The notes beneath the pieces were generated by a model that saw only the letters and a list, made by a program, of their open reading frames with translations, ran no database searches and was not told the origin of the DNA. A stretch of DNA of 64,000 nt from Eopsaltria australis. Lineage: Eukaryota > Chordata > Aves > Passeriformes > Petroicidae. Location: the NCBI GenBank assembly GCA_034509425.1, contig JAVTVJ010000817.1:1-64000 (forward strand), read 5' to 3'. This document shows positions 48,301 to 61,754 of the stretch, piece by piece. The position numbers and the translations under genes were made by a program. Numbering within the stretch: position 1 is the first letter of the stretch; every line of letters starts with the position of its first letter.

Positions 48301-49483
48301 CTGATGCTCAGCACCTCACTGGCTCACTCAGGAGCTGTGTGCCCAGGCTTCCTTCTGGCAGACAGCTCACCTCCTGTTTTCAGTGCTTACTCTCTGTGCT
48401 ATTGATTATTCCCCAAGTGATTCAGTGCTTGTTGGGCATCACTTCTCTACTGTTCCACCATACTTTCACAACTTTTCCTCTTCCTTCTTCCTCCTAGTGG
48501 CTTGCATCGTCTCTTGCCTTCTTTATTATATCTTCCTCCACTCACCTCATGCCTGTTATAGCTCCTTGTTCTCTTTCTCACAGCACTATTCCCACCACCT
48601 TCCTGTTCTTCCTCTCTATTCCAAGCAAGATTTTCTTGCCTCCTCCTGGCCATTTTCCTTGTTCCACCTTTGGCACATTTTCCTACCTTACTGCCATCCC
48701 TGTTCTTCCATGGTTTGCTGCTTGATCCTCACTTATATATTCATGCTTCTCCTCCTCCTTCTCCACATTTTCACACATTTCCAGAAGTCACCTACAGTAT
48801 CTGGTTGCCCCCCCGGCATAGACCCCTGCAATTAACACAACCCATTTCTGTTCTGGCCTTTCCTCTTCTCCTTCATGCTGCCTATTAACGTGCCTAAGAA
48901 AAAGTAGCTGGAGAATCAGGTTTCTCTTTCCCCGTTCAGTTCACTTCAGACTACCCCTTCATCCTCCTATACATCATATGTGAGTAATTTTCTCCTCAAA
49001 TATGGCACTTCTAAGTAAAAAACCTTTTGCTGTGTTTCTCGAACAGTTATTAAAACATTTCTACTATGAAGACTTTCCTGTTCCCTCCAATGTTCTATTT
49101 TCTTCCAGTCAGATGTGTCTGAGGAGAGAAGATTGAATTTGCTTGTAAAGTCCTGAGGGATGTTCCTGACATGCTCTATGTTTATTTACTTTCTTGTATA
49201 CTTAGGTTGCAGTACTGCTTGGGATTTATGTGCACTTCTAAATGACAAAAAAAATACAAGTGATAAGATTCAGTTCCACTGCAATCTGCAAATATATTGC
49301 CGATTTTTCTGATTTGGATTAGCAATTAAAAGTGAAGTTTAATTGTAGATAGTCCTCTTCTACTCCTTCTGTCATTATAAATTCCTCTTCTAGTAATAAG
49401 CCTGAGAAATGCCAAAACCAGGATGACAGAAAGAATACAAAGAGAGAGCTGGGGAATCCTAAAGGAATAAATTAACATATTAT
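45363..49483. other. Unique non-coding stretch
   Basis: About 4.1 kb with no supported gene. A pyrimidine-rich patch at 48380-48840 produces a 150-codon plus frame rich in Ser, Leu, Phe and His that looks compositional. An open minus-strand frame ending in a donor-like site at about 46360 is described under findings. Confidence 0.4.
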
Positions 49484-49580
49484 AAACAAACAAACAAACA
49501 AACAAACAAACAAAACAAAAATCCAACAAATAAACAAACGAAAAATCAGAAAACAAAAACAACAACAAAAAAAACAGGAA
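49484..49580. repeat. (CAAA)n and A-rich low-complexity tract
   Basis: A run of CAAA units occupies about 49484-49520. It decays through CAAAA, CAAATAAA and CAA units into an A-run near 49574. It may be an expanded A-tail of an old retroposon on the plus strand, but nothing recognisable lies upstream. Confidence 0.93.
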
Positions 49581-52500
49581 GAAAATCATGCACTCAGCAG
49601 TTGGTAGCCACAGCTAAGATCTAAGACTCAGGTTTTTTGCATTCACTGAAAATGAATCTTGCATTTTCCCGAAGCTCAAGGCAAAACCCTGGGCCCATTA
49701 CAGTGACATAGGTCAAGGTCTTGACATGTTACCTGATTTCTGAAAATTTGTCCTCTCTCTCAAAGTGAAAATATTTGACTCAGTGAGGCTGGTAGAAGCC
49801 TCTTTTCTAGTTAAAGTACAAAAACATTTACAAAAGTCACCTTATGGCAATATGATTCTATCCATCTCCTGAGGCCTTGACACAAATAAAAAAAAACCCC
49901 AAGGACTGTTTCTGCTAAGTTTTTCGTCAACTATAAAACTGTATCTTTTTTTTTTTTCCTATTATGAGCTAGCCAAATTCAGGGAAAAAATATCATGTCC
50001 CTGAAAACACTTCATTTAGGGCAAAGGGAGCAACATATTTGAAAAAAATGTCCTAGAAAATTAATGCAGTACCTGGAAATTTAGTTTAACAAGGTTTCCT
50101 AAAAACTGTGGGTCATAGCAAATGACAGTTCATCTCCACCTCATCTAGTTTCTTCTGATTTGCAACCCACAATTGTACTGGGACTAGAGCAGGAGATGCT
50201 GTTATGATGTATACAGCCTGTCCTTGAACCTTACTGCACATAGTAAATCTATCGCTGTGTCAGGTGACCTTGCTGGAGGATAATAATTTAAATAGTCAGA
50301 ATAGCAGGGAACAAAATTTAATCTAGGGTGGAAATTAATGTCAGGGAAGGACAGGAGTATTTCCTTCCATTACTTACCACTGCAGTCAATATAAAATCAT
50401 TGGTTTCTACCTTGCCATTTGTGGCTTTTCTGATGCCACCTAGATTGTCAGAGGTTATTGCTTCAACAAAGTCTCTAATCTGCACCTGCATTATTCATTT
50501 GTTCTTGTTGACTTACAGAATTTTATTTCACATACACTTATAAGTGTGTGCCTGCATTGCAATTGTAATATCGATTGAAAGGCATTTTAAAAACCACTCA
50601 GCATGTACTCCACTAAGTTGGCAGCAGCAATCTCTACACAAAATGCCTCTTGCAGCCTAATTTCAACAATCCCACTCCTAACAACAGCTTTCCTAGTGGG
50701 CAGCAAACATCTGTAGATGTACTTGAGTACCTATACAACTGTAACCACAGGCTTGAATACATCTGTCATTCTTCTCCTTACAAAAGTAGCCAGCACTGAT
50801 TACTACTTATGGCAAATTGCTACACTTTAATTTTACTCTTTTTTTATTGTGTGCTGCTACAATCCTTGCTGGAGTCTGAGTGTGAAAACGGAGGGTGACC
50901 GTGTTTGTGTCTGCCACAGAAGTCTGAGGACAAGCCCACATCCTGGCCCCAGGACAATCACACCTGCAGCTTTCGATAATGTGCAAAGATTTTTACCAGG
51001 CCACAATGAGAGAATAAATTTTGCATTTTTCTCTCTCTTCATTGCATCTCAGTTGTTCTCTTGGTCTGCATTTTGCATGCAGTATATACAACACCATTTA
51101 CAAAGAGAAAAGCTATTTACCATCAGGGAAGGAAATGTTTGCATGTTTTGGGCACATTGAAGTATGTGGTTGGGTGCAAGGGAGGTATGTATGCTTCAGT
51201 GCTGCTTGAGATGGAAGCAGGTAGAATTACAGAAAGTACAGGGCAAAAAGGCTGGTGTGACCTTTAGAGAACCATGTGTAATGTTACACTATCAGACAGG
51301 AATATAATGTGCACAGACAAATGGAAGAAGGATTTTAACATGGCCTGCTCCTGAGACAGTTACCAAACAGGCTGAGTAAAATCTGCCCACAAAAAAAGCA
51401 TGAGATAATGCAGCCATAGGTTAGCCTGAATGACTGTATCACAATTAAATCATAATTATTTGAGAAGCATTACAGCAAAAGCAATATACCAAGAACTGCC
51501 TCAGTATAGCATGAGCTTGTTGCTAATACAGATCACATTCCAAATTCACTTCAGTCTGTGGCACACAGCCAAGTGGAAGAGTATCTGCTATGAGCTCATC
51601 ATCCTGGGGGAAATGGGATGGGCTGCAGGAAGCCAACTACACTGAACAGCCAGTGCTGGCCGGGTGAGCCTCCTGCTCACTCAGCCAGTGGCTCAAAGCA
51701 GCTTAAGGTCAGCTACCATCCCCATACAGAGATGACTTTACAAAGGGTTTGCAATCACTTTTTGCCTCTAGCTTTCTTTCACTTGTCTCTCTTTTTCTTT
51801 CTGGAATTAACTCTTCTGAGGCTACTCAGTACTTAAATTACCCTTCACCCTACTCTCCTGCAATGGCCGTGATCATGGATTGTTTATTAATCCCAGAATT
51901 TCCAGAAGTGCTTCTAGAAACTGGGGACACATAATTCTTAACTTCACAAGGTTTTCCTCTTTCCACGCTTCTCAGTGCCTTCTGAACCCGAGAAATACAC
52001 ATCCCTCTACATCTCAGCACATAAACTGCACCAAGAAAAACAAGGTATCTATTTATTTATCCTAGTCAGCTGCAAAGGAGTTGCAAACCTGTGTACAGGT
52101 TCAGTTTTCAGGGAGTTGCAACTGAGGAAGCCTTGCCATTTGTACAGTTGTCTCCTCTTTTCTTCCACTTTCAACTCATCTGTCACTGACTGTGTAGGTA
52201 AACATAACTAATTTTTTCCAGTTTACAGTGAAATCCACTTCATTTCAAAGTCTGGGGTTTTTTTCGTTTGTGATGTGCTGCAGAATATTGCACCATTGCT
52301 TACTGCAGTATTAATAATTCTTGTCCCCAGGCAGCATATCCTGAAAGATCTCTCCCACACCACATGGTTGCTGAGGCAATTGCAGTTATTTCAATGTGGA
52401 AAGCTTGGCATCTGGGTCCAGGAGCCTAATAACCAGAGGGTTAGCTCCTGCTGAATCCTCTGGGAGTCTTGAATAAACCTTTTAGGAGTTGAGACTATGG

Positions 52501-55500
52501 AATCAGTGCGGTGATATCTTGTGCTTAGCTGAAAAATACTTGTACAATCTGAAACTTAGACAAATTCTCACACTACACCTGTGAATTTGCATTTCATGAT
52601 TTTCATTACAATTCTGGGTTTAGCCAAGTTCTTACTTTTCTGGTTTTATGAAACTAGTTGTGCTTTCAGCCATTGTGTGAAGCTATGTGAATAACACCTT
52701 GTTTCATCAACTGGAAAAATTCCTCCTTTGCTCTGTCATTTTTGCTGTTAGGTCCTTATGTGAGACACCTGCATATGTCATCCTGCTTCCCCCACTCATG
52801 CACAGATCTGTGATAAGAGGAGCAGCTAATAACATCATGGCTTCACATTTCTTGGCTAGGAGACAAAAGTTGGTTTCATCACTGGTTACCAAAAAGATGT
52901 ACCTATAATCCTCAAACAGCTACTGCTGTCTCTAGATCCTTGGGATAACTCATGCTCTGTATCTCACAGGACTTAAGCTAGAGGGGAGTCAGCCAGCCCT
53001 GAAGCCATTCTAGTTCTTTGCCCAAGGTGGGTCAGCCTTACTGTTGACCTTAAATCACACTGAGTTTCAACAGCTGCTGTGCAGCTTTCCAAGGAGCAGG
53101 GAGCTACTGTGATGCTGCAGTCTTCTCCATGATGTGCCTTCCATCCAGAAGCAGTCAAGAGACAACACCCAGGTGAAAGTACCTGTTACCAGCCACGCAG
53201 AAAACTGAGTACTCAGGGACAGAACTGGTACCTGAAATTCATTTTGTACAGGACTATCTACAAAAAATTTCTGGTCTATTAAGCTATATCATTCCCTGTG
53301 CTTTGCCACCATTCCTCACAAGTGACCTCACTGCATCTAGAAAGAGTTCTGGGTCAGATGTAATTCTGCCCTGCTATTATATTTTATGCATCATTACTTT
53401 CTCTTGGTTTTGTAATGTTGGTTGGGGTTTTTTTACCAACATGAATCCCCATGAGAAGTAGCAAAAAGAAAGACAATACCAAACTGTGGTAGGGCAGATC
53501 CTGTCAACATCATAATCCATCCCTGAGAAGTGCAACACCCGCCTGCAGTACAGTACAGAAATACTTTTCTTTCATTATAGCTGATTGTATTTGCTCAATT
53601 AAATTAACACACACAATAGTTCTGTCTAAATCAGAGCTTTCAGCTTTGTTTGCACAGGCAAAAGGAAACCTCAACCCTTTCAACACATCCAAGAACTACC
53701 CATTCAAGCAGAATGTCCCAAAAGCAAACATTCTCGAAAGGGAAACCAGAATTTAGAACCTGTTAAAGCCTTCAAGTTTCAATGCAATCTGTTTTGTGGT
53801 CCTATTGTTTCAGCAGAAATTGCTCCAATATGCAGTCTAGACCATAGCCTTGACAGACTTATCTTTTATTCATGGAAGAAATGGAGAGAGCAGGAAAGAG
53901 AGATGATCTTGCTGTTGCAGATTTCATTGTACACCTACTCACTCCTTGCTGCTGTTTCGCTGACATCAGTCTGTTTTGTCCTTTTGCATCTATTATCCAT
54001 CACCATATGTCCTCTGTTCACAAACATGATCCTCAGGGAATCAAATAGCAAAGCACTCTAAATATCGGATATTCAGATTTGCAAATTATCTGTCCCACAC
54101 ACTCGCAATGGGCATGGCCCCACCACTGGACAGAAGCAGGTATTCAGTCAAGCTTTAGACCTCTTTTCCACAGACTACGGGGACACAGGGCTTTAGCTCA
54201 GTCTACCTTTGTGTAATTTGAGCATTATGATGTCAGTCCTGCACAATGCTGATGCAGACAGCACCCAGACTGCAAAATTCAGAGGCTACAAGCCCTCCAC
54301 AGCTTTTTGCTCCTCCACCCTTATTGCTAGGGTGAGAAGGGGAGCATCTTTTATGCCCTACAGGCCACAGGAGGACTGAGGCCAAGCCATGCCCCAGAAT
54401 CCTTCTGTCCTCTCCTTCACTCCTCCACTGGCCAAGGACTAACTCCTCTGCAGAGGAAAGCTGAGGAGCAGCAAGAACAGGGCTCTGAGCTGAGCAGGGG
54501 GAACACACCTTGGCAATGCACCAGCAGCCTGCAGTTGTCTCAGTGCCACGTCCTCCTGTCTACCGCAAGCCACCCTTGCACAGAGCAGTAGGAATGGAGG
54601 AAAAGCACAGAGATGCATTCTTCTGTGACTGTGGGCACACTTTCCACCTTAACAGGGTAGGAAGCTTGGAGCTGTTTCAAGTTTCCCCTGCTTTAACTGG
54701 ATGCATCATGCACCCAGAATCTTCTCATTGGTCTGGCTCCTAAGCTTAAAAAATCCCAGCTCTGCTGGGTAGCCATGACTTCTAGCAGAGAAGTGATATT
54801 TTTGAAACAGAAGGCAAGGAGATTCCAAGGGAAAAACAGGATGCCTGATTGTGCACCTCAGGGAGAGACTGAGTAATGCCCAGTGGCAGTAAACCTCCGC
54901 TCACCGCTGAGAGAGACAACTGTGGACAAGGGAGGAAGGTAGGGAAATGACTGGAAACACCAAAGACAGTGGAATATAAATAATTTTGTATTCTTCCACT
55001 GTATGCCACACTAGAAATTATTTTCCAGTTGCTACATTCGCAGGCATTAGACAATCAGGAAATTCATCCTTCTCTCCCTTTTAACATCTTACACTTTTGG
55101 CAGCTCACAGCAGTTCATTTGGCAGGCGCGTGCACCAAATGTGCCTTTCAGTCTTGTAACAGATGGAGTACATTACACACAGGACTGCATGCCTCACGTA
55201 CAATATCTAACACTTAAACTAGGAAAGGACAGATCCCACTGACCACAAAATTACTTCCATATTGCTGAAGGGAAGAATTTTATAAATTACTTAGAAGCAA
55301 ATATTCTCTCTCCGCATGATAAATAAATGTGTTATGCCTGACTCCACAGTCTTTGTTTTCAAAGATGCAAACAATTTATTCTTGTATTCACATTTTACTT
55401 TGGATATATCCCACCTGAAATCTAAACCTAAATAATTAAATATCCTCTGATCTGGTTACATTTGTGCTGTAATTCTTTCAGAAAGAATGAGTACCAGATG

Positions 55501-55867
55501 ATTTTGCTAGTCGTTTGGGTTTAGTGGCTTCTTTGTTTTATGTTTATAAATCCCAGAATAAAATATTAGCCACACAGAACTGTCAGGGACCACATAGGCT
55601 TTTGATTAATTTACTGATTAAAATGTTTTACCCAATTCATAGATCAAATCTAAAGGTACTGTAATTTCAAGTACAACTTACAGAAGATTTTCAGAAATTC
55701 TCCTAGTAGATTTTTTTCTTCCTAAGTGCCCATAGCAGATAGGTTGATGAAGCTAAAGAAGGCACCTTTTAAACATGGCAGCTACCAGGTGCATGGAAAG
55801 AACAGCCAGAGGGCAGAACAGAAAAAATAACAGAAGGATAAAACACTGATAGGTTTATTATTTATAT
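49581..55867. other. Long unique non-coding stretch
   Basis: About 6.3 kb with no supported gene or repeat family. Somewhat GC-richer patches occur at 51600-51720 and 54100-54780. The open frames there overlap on both strands and show no domains. Confidence 0.4.
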
Positions 55868-55940
55868 ATTCAGAAACTGAAGGGGGGATTCACACAGTAA
55901 CATAGCAAGTTAGAAAGTATCAGTGAATGTTTAATATATA
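55868..55940 (-). mobile_element. Possible MIR-like SINE fragment, left arm
   Basis: The words cagaaactgaagg and tcacacagtaacatagcaagttag resemble the reverse complement of an ancient MIR SINE: its 'ggaaactgagg' block followed by 'gtcacacagctagtaagt'. Some 25 bases expected between the blocks are missing. The match is weaker than that of the right arm and is partly inferred from the pairing with it. Confidence 0.35.
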
Positions 55941-56013
55941 TTAAATACATGTGCTAAATTATACAGAATAATATATAACATATATTAAACACTCATGGGT
56001 GCTATCTAACTTG
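55906..56013. repeat. 33-base inverted repeat with 42-base AT-rich loop
   Basis: The left arm at 55906-55938 and the reverse complement of the right arm at 55981-56013 have the same length and agree at 27 of 33 positions by hand count. The loop at 55939-55980 is AT-rich. This is the longest inverted repeat I saw in the window. Confidence 0.85.
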
Positions 56014-56085
56014 GGGTGTGATTTGAGGTGAGATAGTCACTCCCTTCTTTGATTTCAGAATCTGTCAGATGGGGATAAAAATATT
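55996..56085 (+). mobile_element. MIR-like SINE fragment
   Basis: The order 'gtgctatctaacttggggtgtgatttgagg', 'agtcactcccttctttgatttcag' and 'aatctgtcagatggggataaaaat' follows the MIR pattern of 'cttactagctgtgtgaccttggg', 'cttaacctctctgtgcctcag' and 'catctgtaaaatggggataa' almost column for column. MIR elements are ancient in amniotes, so heavy divergence is expected. The assignment is from memory of the consensus. Confidence 0.6.
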
Positions 56086-59000
56086 TGTTGATATCAGTGG
56101 TCTAGCCTGAGGACGTCCTGGTATTTGAACAGCAGCCATTCATGTGTATAGTGTTACAGTTTTTATCACTGAATTATAGATAGTGCTGTCACTACTTCAG
56201 CAACTCAAGAACCAACATAAGCCACGGACAGAAAATCCTACCCTTTTCACAGCAGAGCTCTACTTAAGAAATAGACTGTGGGCCCATTTTCTCCTCCGTG
56301 ATCAACATTGTCTCGTCTAGGGCAGGGTCAACTACAGAGACAAAGAAATTAAGTGTGTGATGGATGCTGCAGTGTTAGCTGCTGCTCAACATGACTTATC
56401 AGAGGTCATGTGAGACTTCGTCCCATCCCCTCGTAAATGTGGAAAAGAGTTTAAAGAGTTTAATTTCTGAAATTTTTTATACATGTATATATGACGAGCT
56501 GTTTATTGGTATGTATTCTGACATAAGTCTAGTATAAAGCAAAACATAACACTTCATTTGTGGACATAGCAAGGCATTGTTCAGTCTGTCTGAAACCAGA
56601 TATCTGGAGGACAAGTGCATATCCAAGTAGACAGTAACTATACATACATGAACAGAATTGCAGTACAGAAAGGTTCAGCAAAATAGTTGACTGTATGTGT
56701 TCTCATTTTATGGAAGATGACAATAGATCTTCAAGAAACTCTCCATAGCCAAATACTTTTCTTCAAAAAACTCATTTCCTGCTGTCACAGAAACAGTCTT
56801 AAATTGAGCAAAGCAGAGGAACAAAGTTAATGTTGACTGAATTCTTACATTCCAAAAACTTATCCAGACCATGGAGACAAGATAACAGACAGGAGTAAAG
56901 AACAACTCTTAATTCATGGAAAGAGAGTAAGAATTTACAAAGAGGAATAGTCCTGTATTCAGCCAAGTCTTATCTCTTTGCTCCAAGTACAGATGGATTT
57001 TATTATGCCAGAGACAAGAGCCAATAAAGCAAGTTCACAAATTTCTGTACGGCACAAAACAGCGCTGTTTACAACAGCAGCATGTAGATGTATCACTTCA
57101 GTATAAATGTATAACAATTTCAGGCATAAAAATTCAATCTTGCTTGAGAATTCAGTTGCACCTATAAAACAAGTTAAAACAGAGCAGGCAAATAAGAGGA
57201 ATAAAAAGCACATCAGACTGGCCAATCCTTCTCTTCTCACACAGGCACACGTGAATCTTCTTGGTTCTACTGTGCTATTGAATCTAGACAAAGGAAGTAT
57301 TGTACCCCACAGATCCAGACTGCTCTCCAGGACAGGGCTCTTGACTGCAGAGTGGCATTGGTAAAGTGGTGGGGGCTGGGGCCTCATGGGGCTTTTATAA
57401 TGTTAATGATTGTATGGACAAAGGCACTGATGACACCGAACTCAGCAGAGACAGAGCTGTGCTACCAGCAAAAATGCTGCACTAGGTAAATAATAAAGCC
57501 TGGGTTTCCTGAGTTCTTTGCTTCAACAGGGGCATTGCATTCATACATTAAGTTTATCTGATCTTTGTTCACTATTTATGTGCAAGCCATCAGTCAGTGT
57601 AAGCAATGCCCCGCTGTGCTCTGGAGTTAAGCATAATGATTTCCTTAGATTTAACTCCAGAAATAAAAGTATAAATATGTGCAATATACAAAAAGAGAGC
57701 TGTAGGACTTGTGTGCACAGTTCAGGACTTGCTCTGCCTAAAACCATGATTTGGCAAGCTGTAGGGCAGGTCATCTCAAGAACCCATGGGACACTGTGCT
57801 GTGCACGTGCTGTGCTAAACACTGACTCATGGATATTGCCAATGTTAGGTGACAAATGTCACAGTTTAAAAAGTGATGACTCTGCTGTCACCTAGCAATA
57901 ATGGCAAAAAAGGCAGCATGTCCCCCTTCAGCAGCAGCAGTTCATATCCAGAACTTTTATTTGATCTGGTAAGAATTTGGAGTGCTAACACTTGGGGTAC
58001 AGGACAATCTCTTACAAGATTTCTGATGGAAACTGCTGCATCTAGACCAGCTAAAACTAAAAGGGAGCCTGAGTAAGGGATCAGATAGCCATTTTCCTAC
58101 TGTTGGACCTATCTTAGAATACTGCAGGGTTTGGTTTGCAGGCAAATATCTAAATATCACCTTAAATTATCTCAAGGAAATGTACACATAATAAAGGACA
58201 CCTTTCCAACATCTATGCTCCTGACTTTTGTTTCTAGTATACTGACCACAAATTTAGAGTGTAGATTTACTGTGGGATTATTACTGGGATATGAACTAAA
58301 ATATGACGGTTGAAACAGCAAATACCTTAAAATAACCTATCATACCAAAATCAAATAAAAACAACAACAGCAAAATCCAACACAACATCAACAAAACAGC
58401 ATTGGTTTTAGTAAATTTTTACTCATGGCCACCAAAGTTGTGTAAAAATAGTAATTATATAGCTATACAGCAGACATGAACACAGTACAAATATTTTTGG
58501 TTTATGCATTCTGAGGGTCTCAACCATCACTCAGAAAGAAGATTATTAAGGCAATAAAAATATCTCAGCATTTGGGTTTGTATTAATCCTGAAGGCCTCT
58601 GCTAAAACTTCATACAGGGGTGAAGCAACTAAAAGTTTGAACTGGATCACATCAAATGATAGCTGCTTTCTTTACAATCTTTATTTCATTCTTTTTAGCT
58701 CTCCCTTCCATTTGATTTAAAGCACATTTTTAATACAGGCTTCATCAGTGCCACATTCTCAAAGAACATTTCCCATGATATAGAAGGTTTCCACATGGAT
58801 GAAGGTAATGAAAAAAATCATTTATTTCCAGTTTTGGTGAAATTCACAAAAATCTGTGTAGTGGCTATGCAGGTTTGTAAAAACAAATCATTTGAATTCT
58901 CTGGGCCCTAGACAGGTTATGTCTTGGCAGGCTTCCATTTCATCTTTCTAGATATTTGATAGAATTTGTATGACTTTCTGGCAGCTAAATTTGGTGTGGT

Positions 59001-59101
59001 TGCGAACTTTTATTCCACTGCAACCCTGCTTCATCCTCCTCTATCTGCTCAGCCATCCTTCATCTGGTGTGGGTAGGGATTTTAAGATCAAGTGCATCTT
59101 T
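56086..59101. other. Unique non-coding stretch
   Basis: About 3 kb with no supported gene. A (CAA)-rich low-complexity patch lies at 58355-58400. Overlapping frames at 56959-57895 on both strands show no recognisable family. Confidence 0.4.
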
Positions 59102-59122
59102 CCATCATTCCATCATTCCATC
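59102..59122. repeat. Short CCATCATT tandem repeat
   Basis: The unit ccatcatt is repeated two and a half times. It is too short to be more than a minor microsatellite. Confidence 0.85.
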
Positions 59123-61754
59123 AACTGGAATATGAGTTGAATGTGGACTGAATTTTATATTGCTGCTGTGATGGGCTGGAAAGAGCAGTGGCTAAAGTGG
59201 CTTCTCTGGCCATCATCCAGATGTTTGCTGTAAAGTCAGTGATCTCCCAGAGGGGAAAGCTGGGAAAAAGGGGGTCACAATACGACTTCAACACTGGGCC
59301 TCACATTTGCTGCTCCAGCCCCCCTAAAAAACCTCACCTGTTCAACTGAATTCCACTCTCACTTAGCAATAATACCTTCTCATATTTTTATGCTTATCAT
59401 GTTAAAAATACCTTAGCTATTTTCCCAATTGGTTAATATAATCATATTGCTTCAATAACCAAAGCAGCTCCTTCCCATCTAATTCTGGTCATGGTCTTAG
59501 GACACAAATTTTGAGTTCAGACCTCTCTGTTGTTACCCATACCTTACTCACCTTATTGCACTGCAGTGTGATCTTAATGAAGTTTCCTCTTCCAGACTTG
59601 AAAAGGTGACAATGAATTTTATTTTCAATTATACCATTTCCTGGGATTGTGTGGTTACTGACACTCTTTGACCTTAATAAGTTGTCTGTCGGATTCCAGG
59701 TGACATTTAACAGCATGAGCTCTGATCTAGACAGTGTGAGAGCTGCCCATTTGGAAAAACTACTCTTTCCTCATGGGATGGTGTTAATGCATCTGCCAAA
59801 GGTGCTGGTCCACCTGGAACTCTGAAAAATACAAGAAAGGGAGTGATGGCAGGCATTTTCTTCTATAGTCTAGCTCCAGGACATCTTCATCTTTCAGTAA
59901 AACCTGCCTGGGATTTTTTAGACCAGTGCAACAGGTATTGTTAGACATTGAATTAAATCTCATTGAACCTGGTTCAGACATCACCCCTCACTGAACAGGA
60001 ATTCTAGTTGCTATAGGTAAAAGCAATTCTATAAGTTTTTGTTTGAAGTTTGAATGGATGCTGGGCATTTAAGTCAGAAAAAAGTGAGATGCTGATAGAG
60101 CAAGACACAAAAAAATCAGATTTTCTTGGGCATAGAAAGAGGTACAATACCAGGGTTGGTCCTAAACTAAAAGACTGTGAGGAGGATATTATTTGATTAC
60201 TCCTCTGCTCAAAAAAACAAAATCCATATTTTCTGTGTTATTGCAAACAAACAAACCAGAACAAACTAACTCAGCTCACTGATTGGTCTCTTTTCCTCAC
60301 TGGAATATCCTTAAAAGCCCCAAATGTTTTCTAGTCACTTGGACCAAAGGAAAGGCAATTATCTGTGCTAGGTCTTTTGGGAAGAAAGAGAATTTGTGTG
60401 GGTAGATCTATTCCCTGCTGTTCTACATTTGTTCATGTTTCTGATGGGTGTATTATGGTTAATTAAGCTTTACATAATTTGTTATTTAAATAATTGCTAA
60501 ATTATTTAATTCTCAAGTAATTGTAGGGTCTAGATCTGGAAACAGATAGAAAAAAAGAAACAGCATAGTTGCCTATGGAACAATTTTAGTCAGATGTTTT
60601 ACTTTTCTCCCATTCCCTTTCTCTTTTTCCCTCCACCTCTCAGGAGAAGGGTGGCATTCCATAACTTGACCCCAATTATACCTTTTTTAAAATTATCTGA
60701 CTTTTCCATCTCTCTTACTATAACCAAGACCTAACCATTACTTGGAAACAGCTGGAAGCTTTTTACAAAAGAAAAGCAGGGAGGAAATGAACAAGACAGC
60801 ATGTCTTATAGTCCATCCAGAAGACCAAAAGCTTTCTCTCTTCAACACACCTCCACATAAGACTGTGTTGTAAATAAATTCAGGGTCCAGATTCAAAGAA
60901 AAAAGTAAATCAATCCTAATTAAAAGAACTTTACATAAAAGCTTGAAAGTTATTTTAGCTTTCTGCACTGCCCATTATTGACTCCTACCTGACTTGTTTG
61001 AAATGAAACATATTTGTTTAAAAATAAATACAATTGTCATTATCAAAATGATCCTTTGATTCCTCTCCATTGATCTTATCTCCACACATGGTGGGTTGGC
61101 CACCTGTTCAGTGTCAGCAAAGGAGCCTCTTCCTTTTTTACAGGAGGGGAGAGCCAAGGATATAATTACTATAGATGGTGCATGGAACACAATTGTGTTA
61201 CACTTTTCAGCTTTTATTTTTCATTATAAACTTTTTTCTCTGTATCTTACTCTTCTGGGTAATTTCATGGTTTCTGCACTTGAAGGGGAAAATGAAACTA
61301 GAATTCCAACACAGGTGTTGTTGACTGATAAAGATAGATACTGAAGTCTATTTTTAGAGGTAGCTAACTAATGAGCTTAATTGTTTATCACTAATGTTCC
61401 CAGATTCAGATGTTTTGATAATTGCAACGGGTGGTCTGAAATGCAGCAAACAGATGACAAGACATAAAATGTTACACTGATGTACTTAAAGTTTTACTTC
61501 GATATATTGTATCTACTTATAAGGGGGGAAAAAAGAAAGAAAACTTAAAATCTCAAAAATTAATCTTTTCTTCAAAGACATCCATTATTGATGGAATTAG
61601 GTTTTACCCAAAGTACCACTTAAATCACTTGATCTTTCCCACTAACAAATACAGGAAAAATACTTTAAAAACACAAAACCCATAGAAAGTGAATAGCACT
61701 TGGGAATTTATTGATATGTCCATCTCCTCATCTTGTTTACATTTATCCATTATT
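59123..61754. other. Unique non-coding stretch with one exon-like signal
   Basis: No confident gene or repeat family is present. A minus-strand open frame running into a strong donor-like site at about 59550 is described under findings. Confidence 0.4.

Noticed and set aside
48383..48835. A 150-codon plus-strand frame resembling a membrane protein
   Set aside because: The region is pyrimidine-rich, so hydrophobic and Ser codons are expected. There is no start context, splice signal or recognisable domain.
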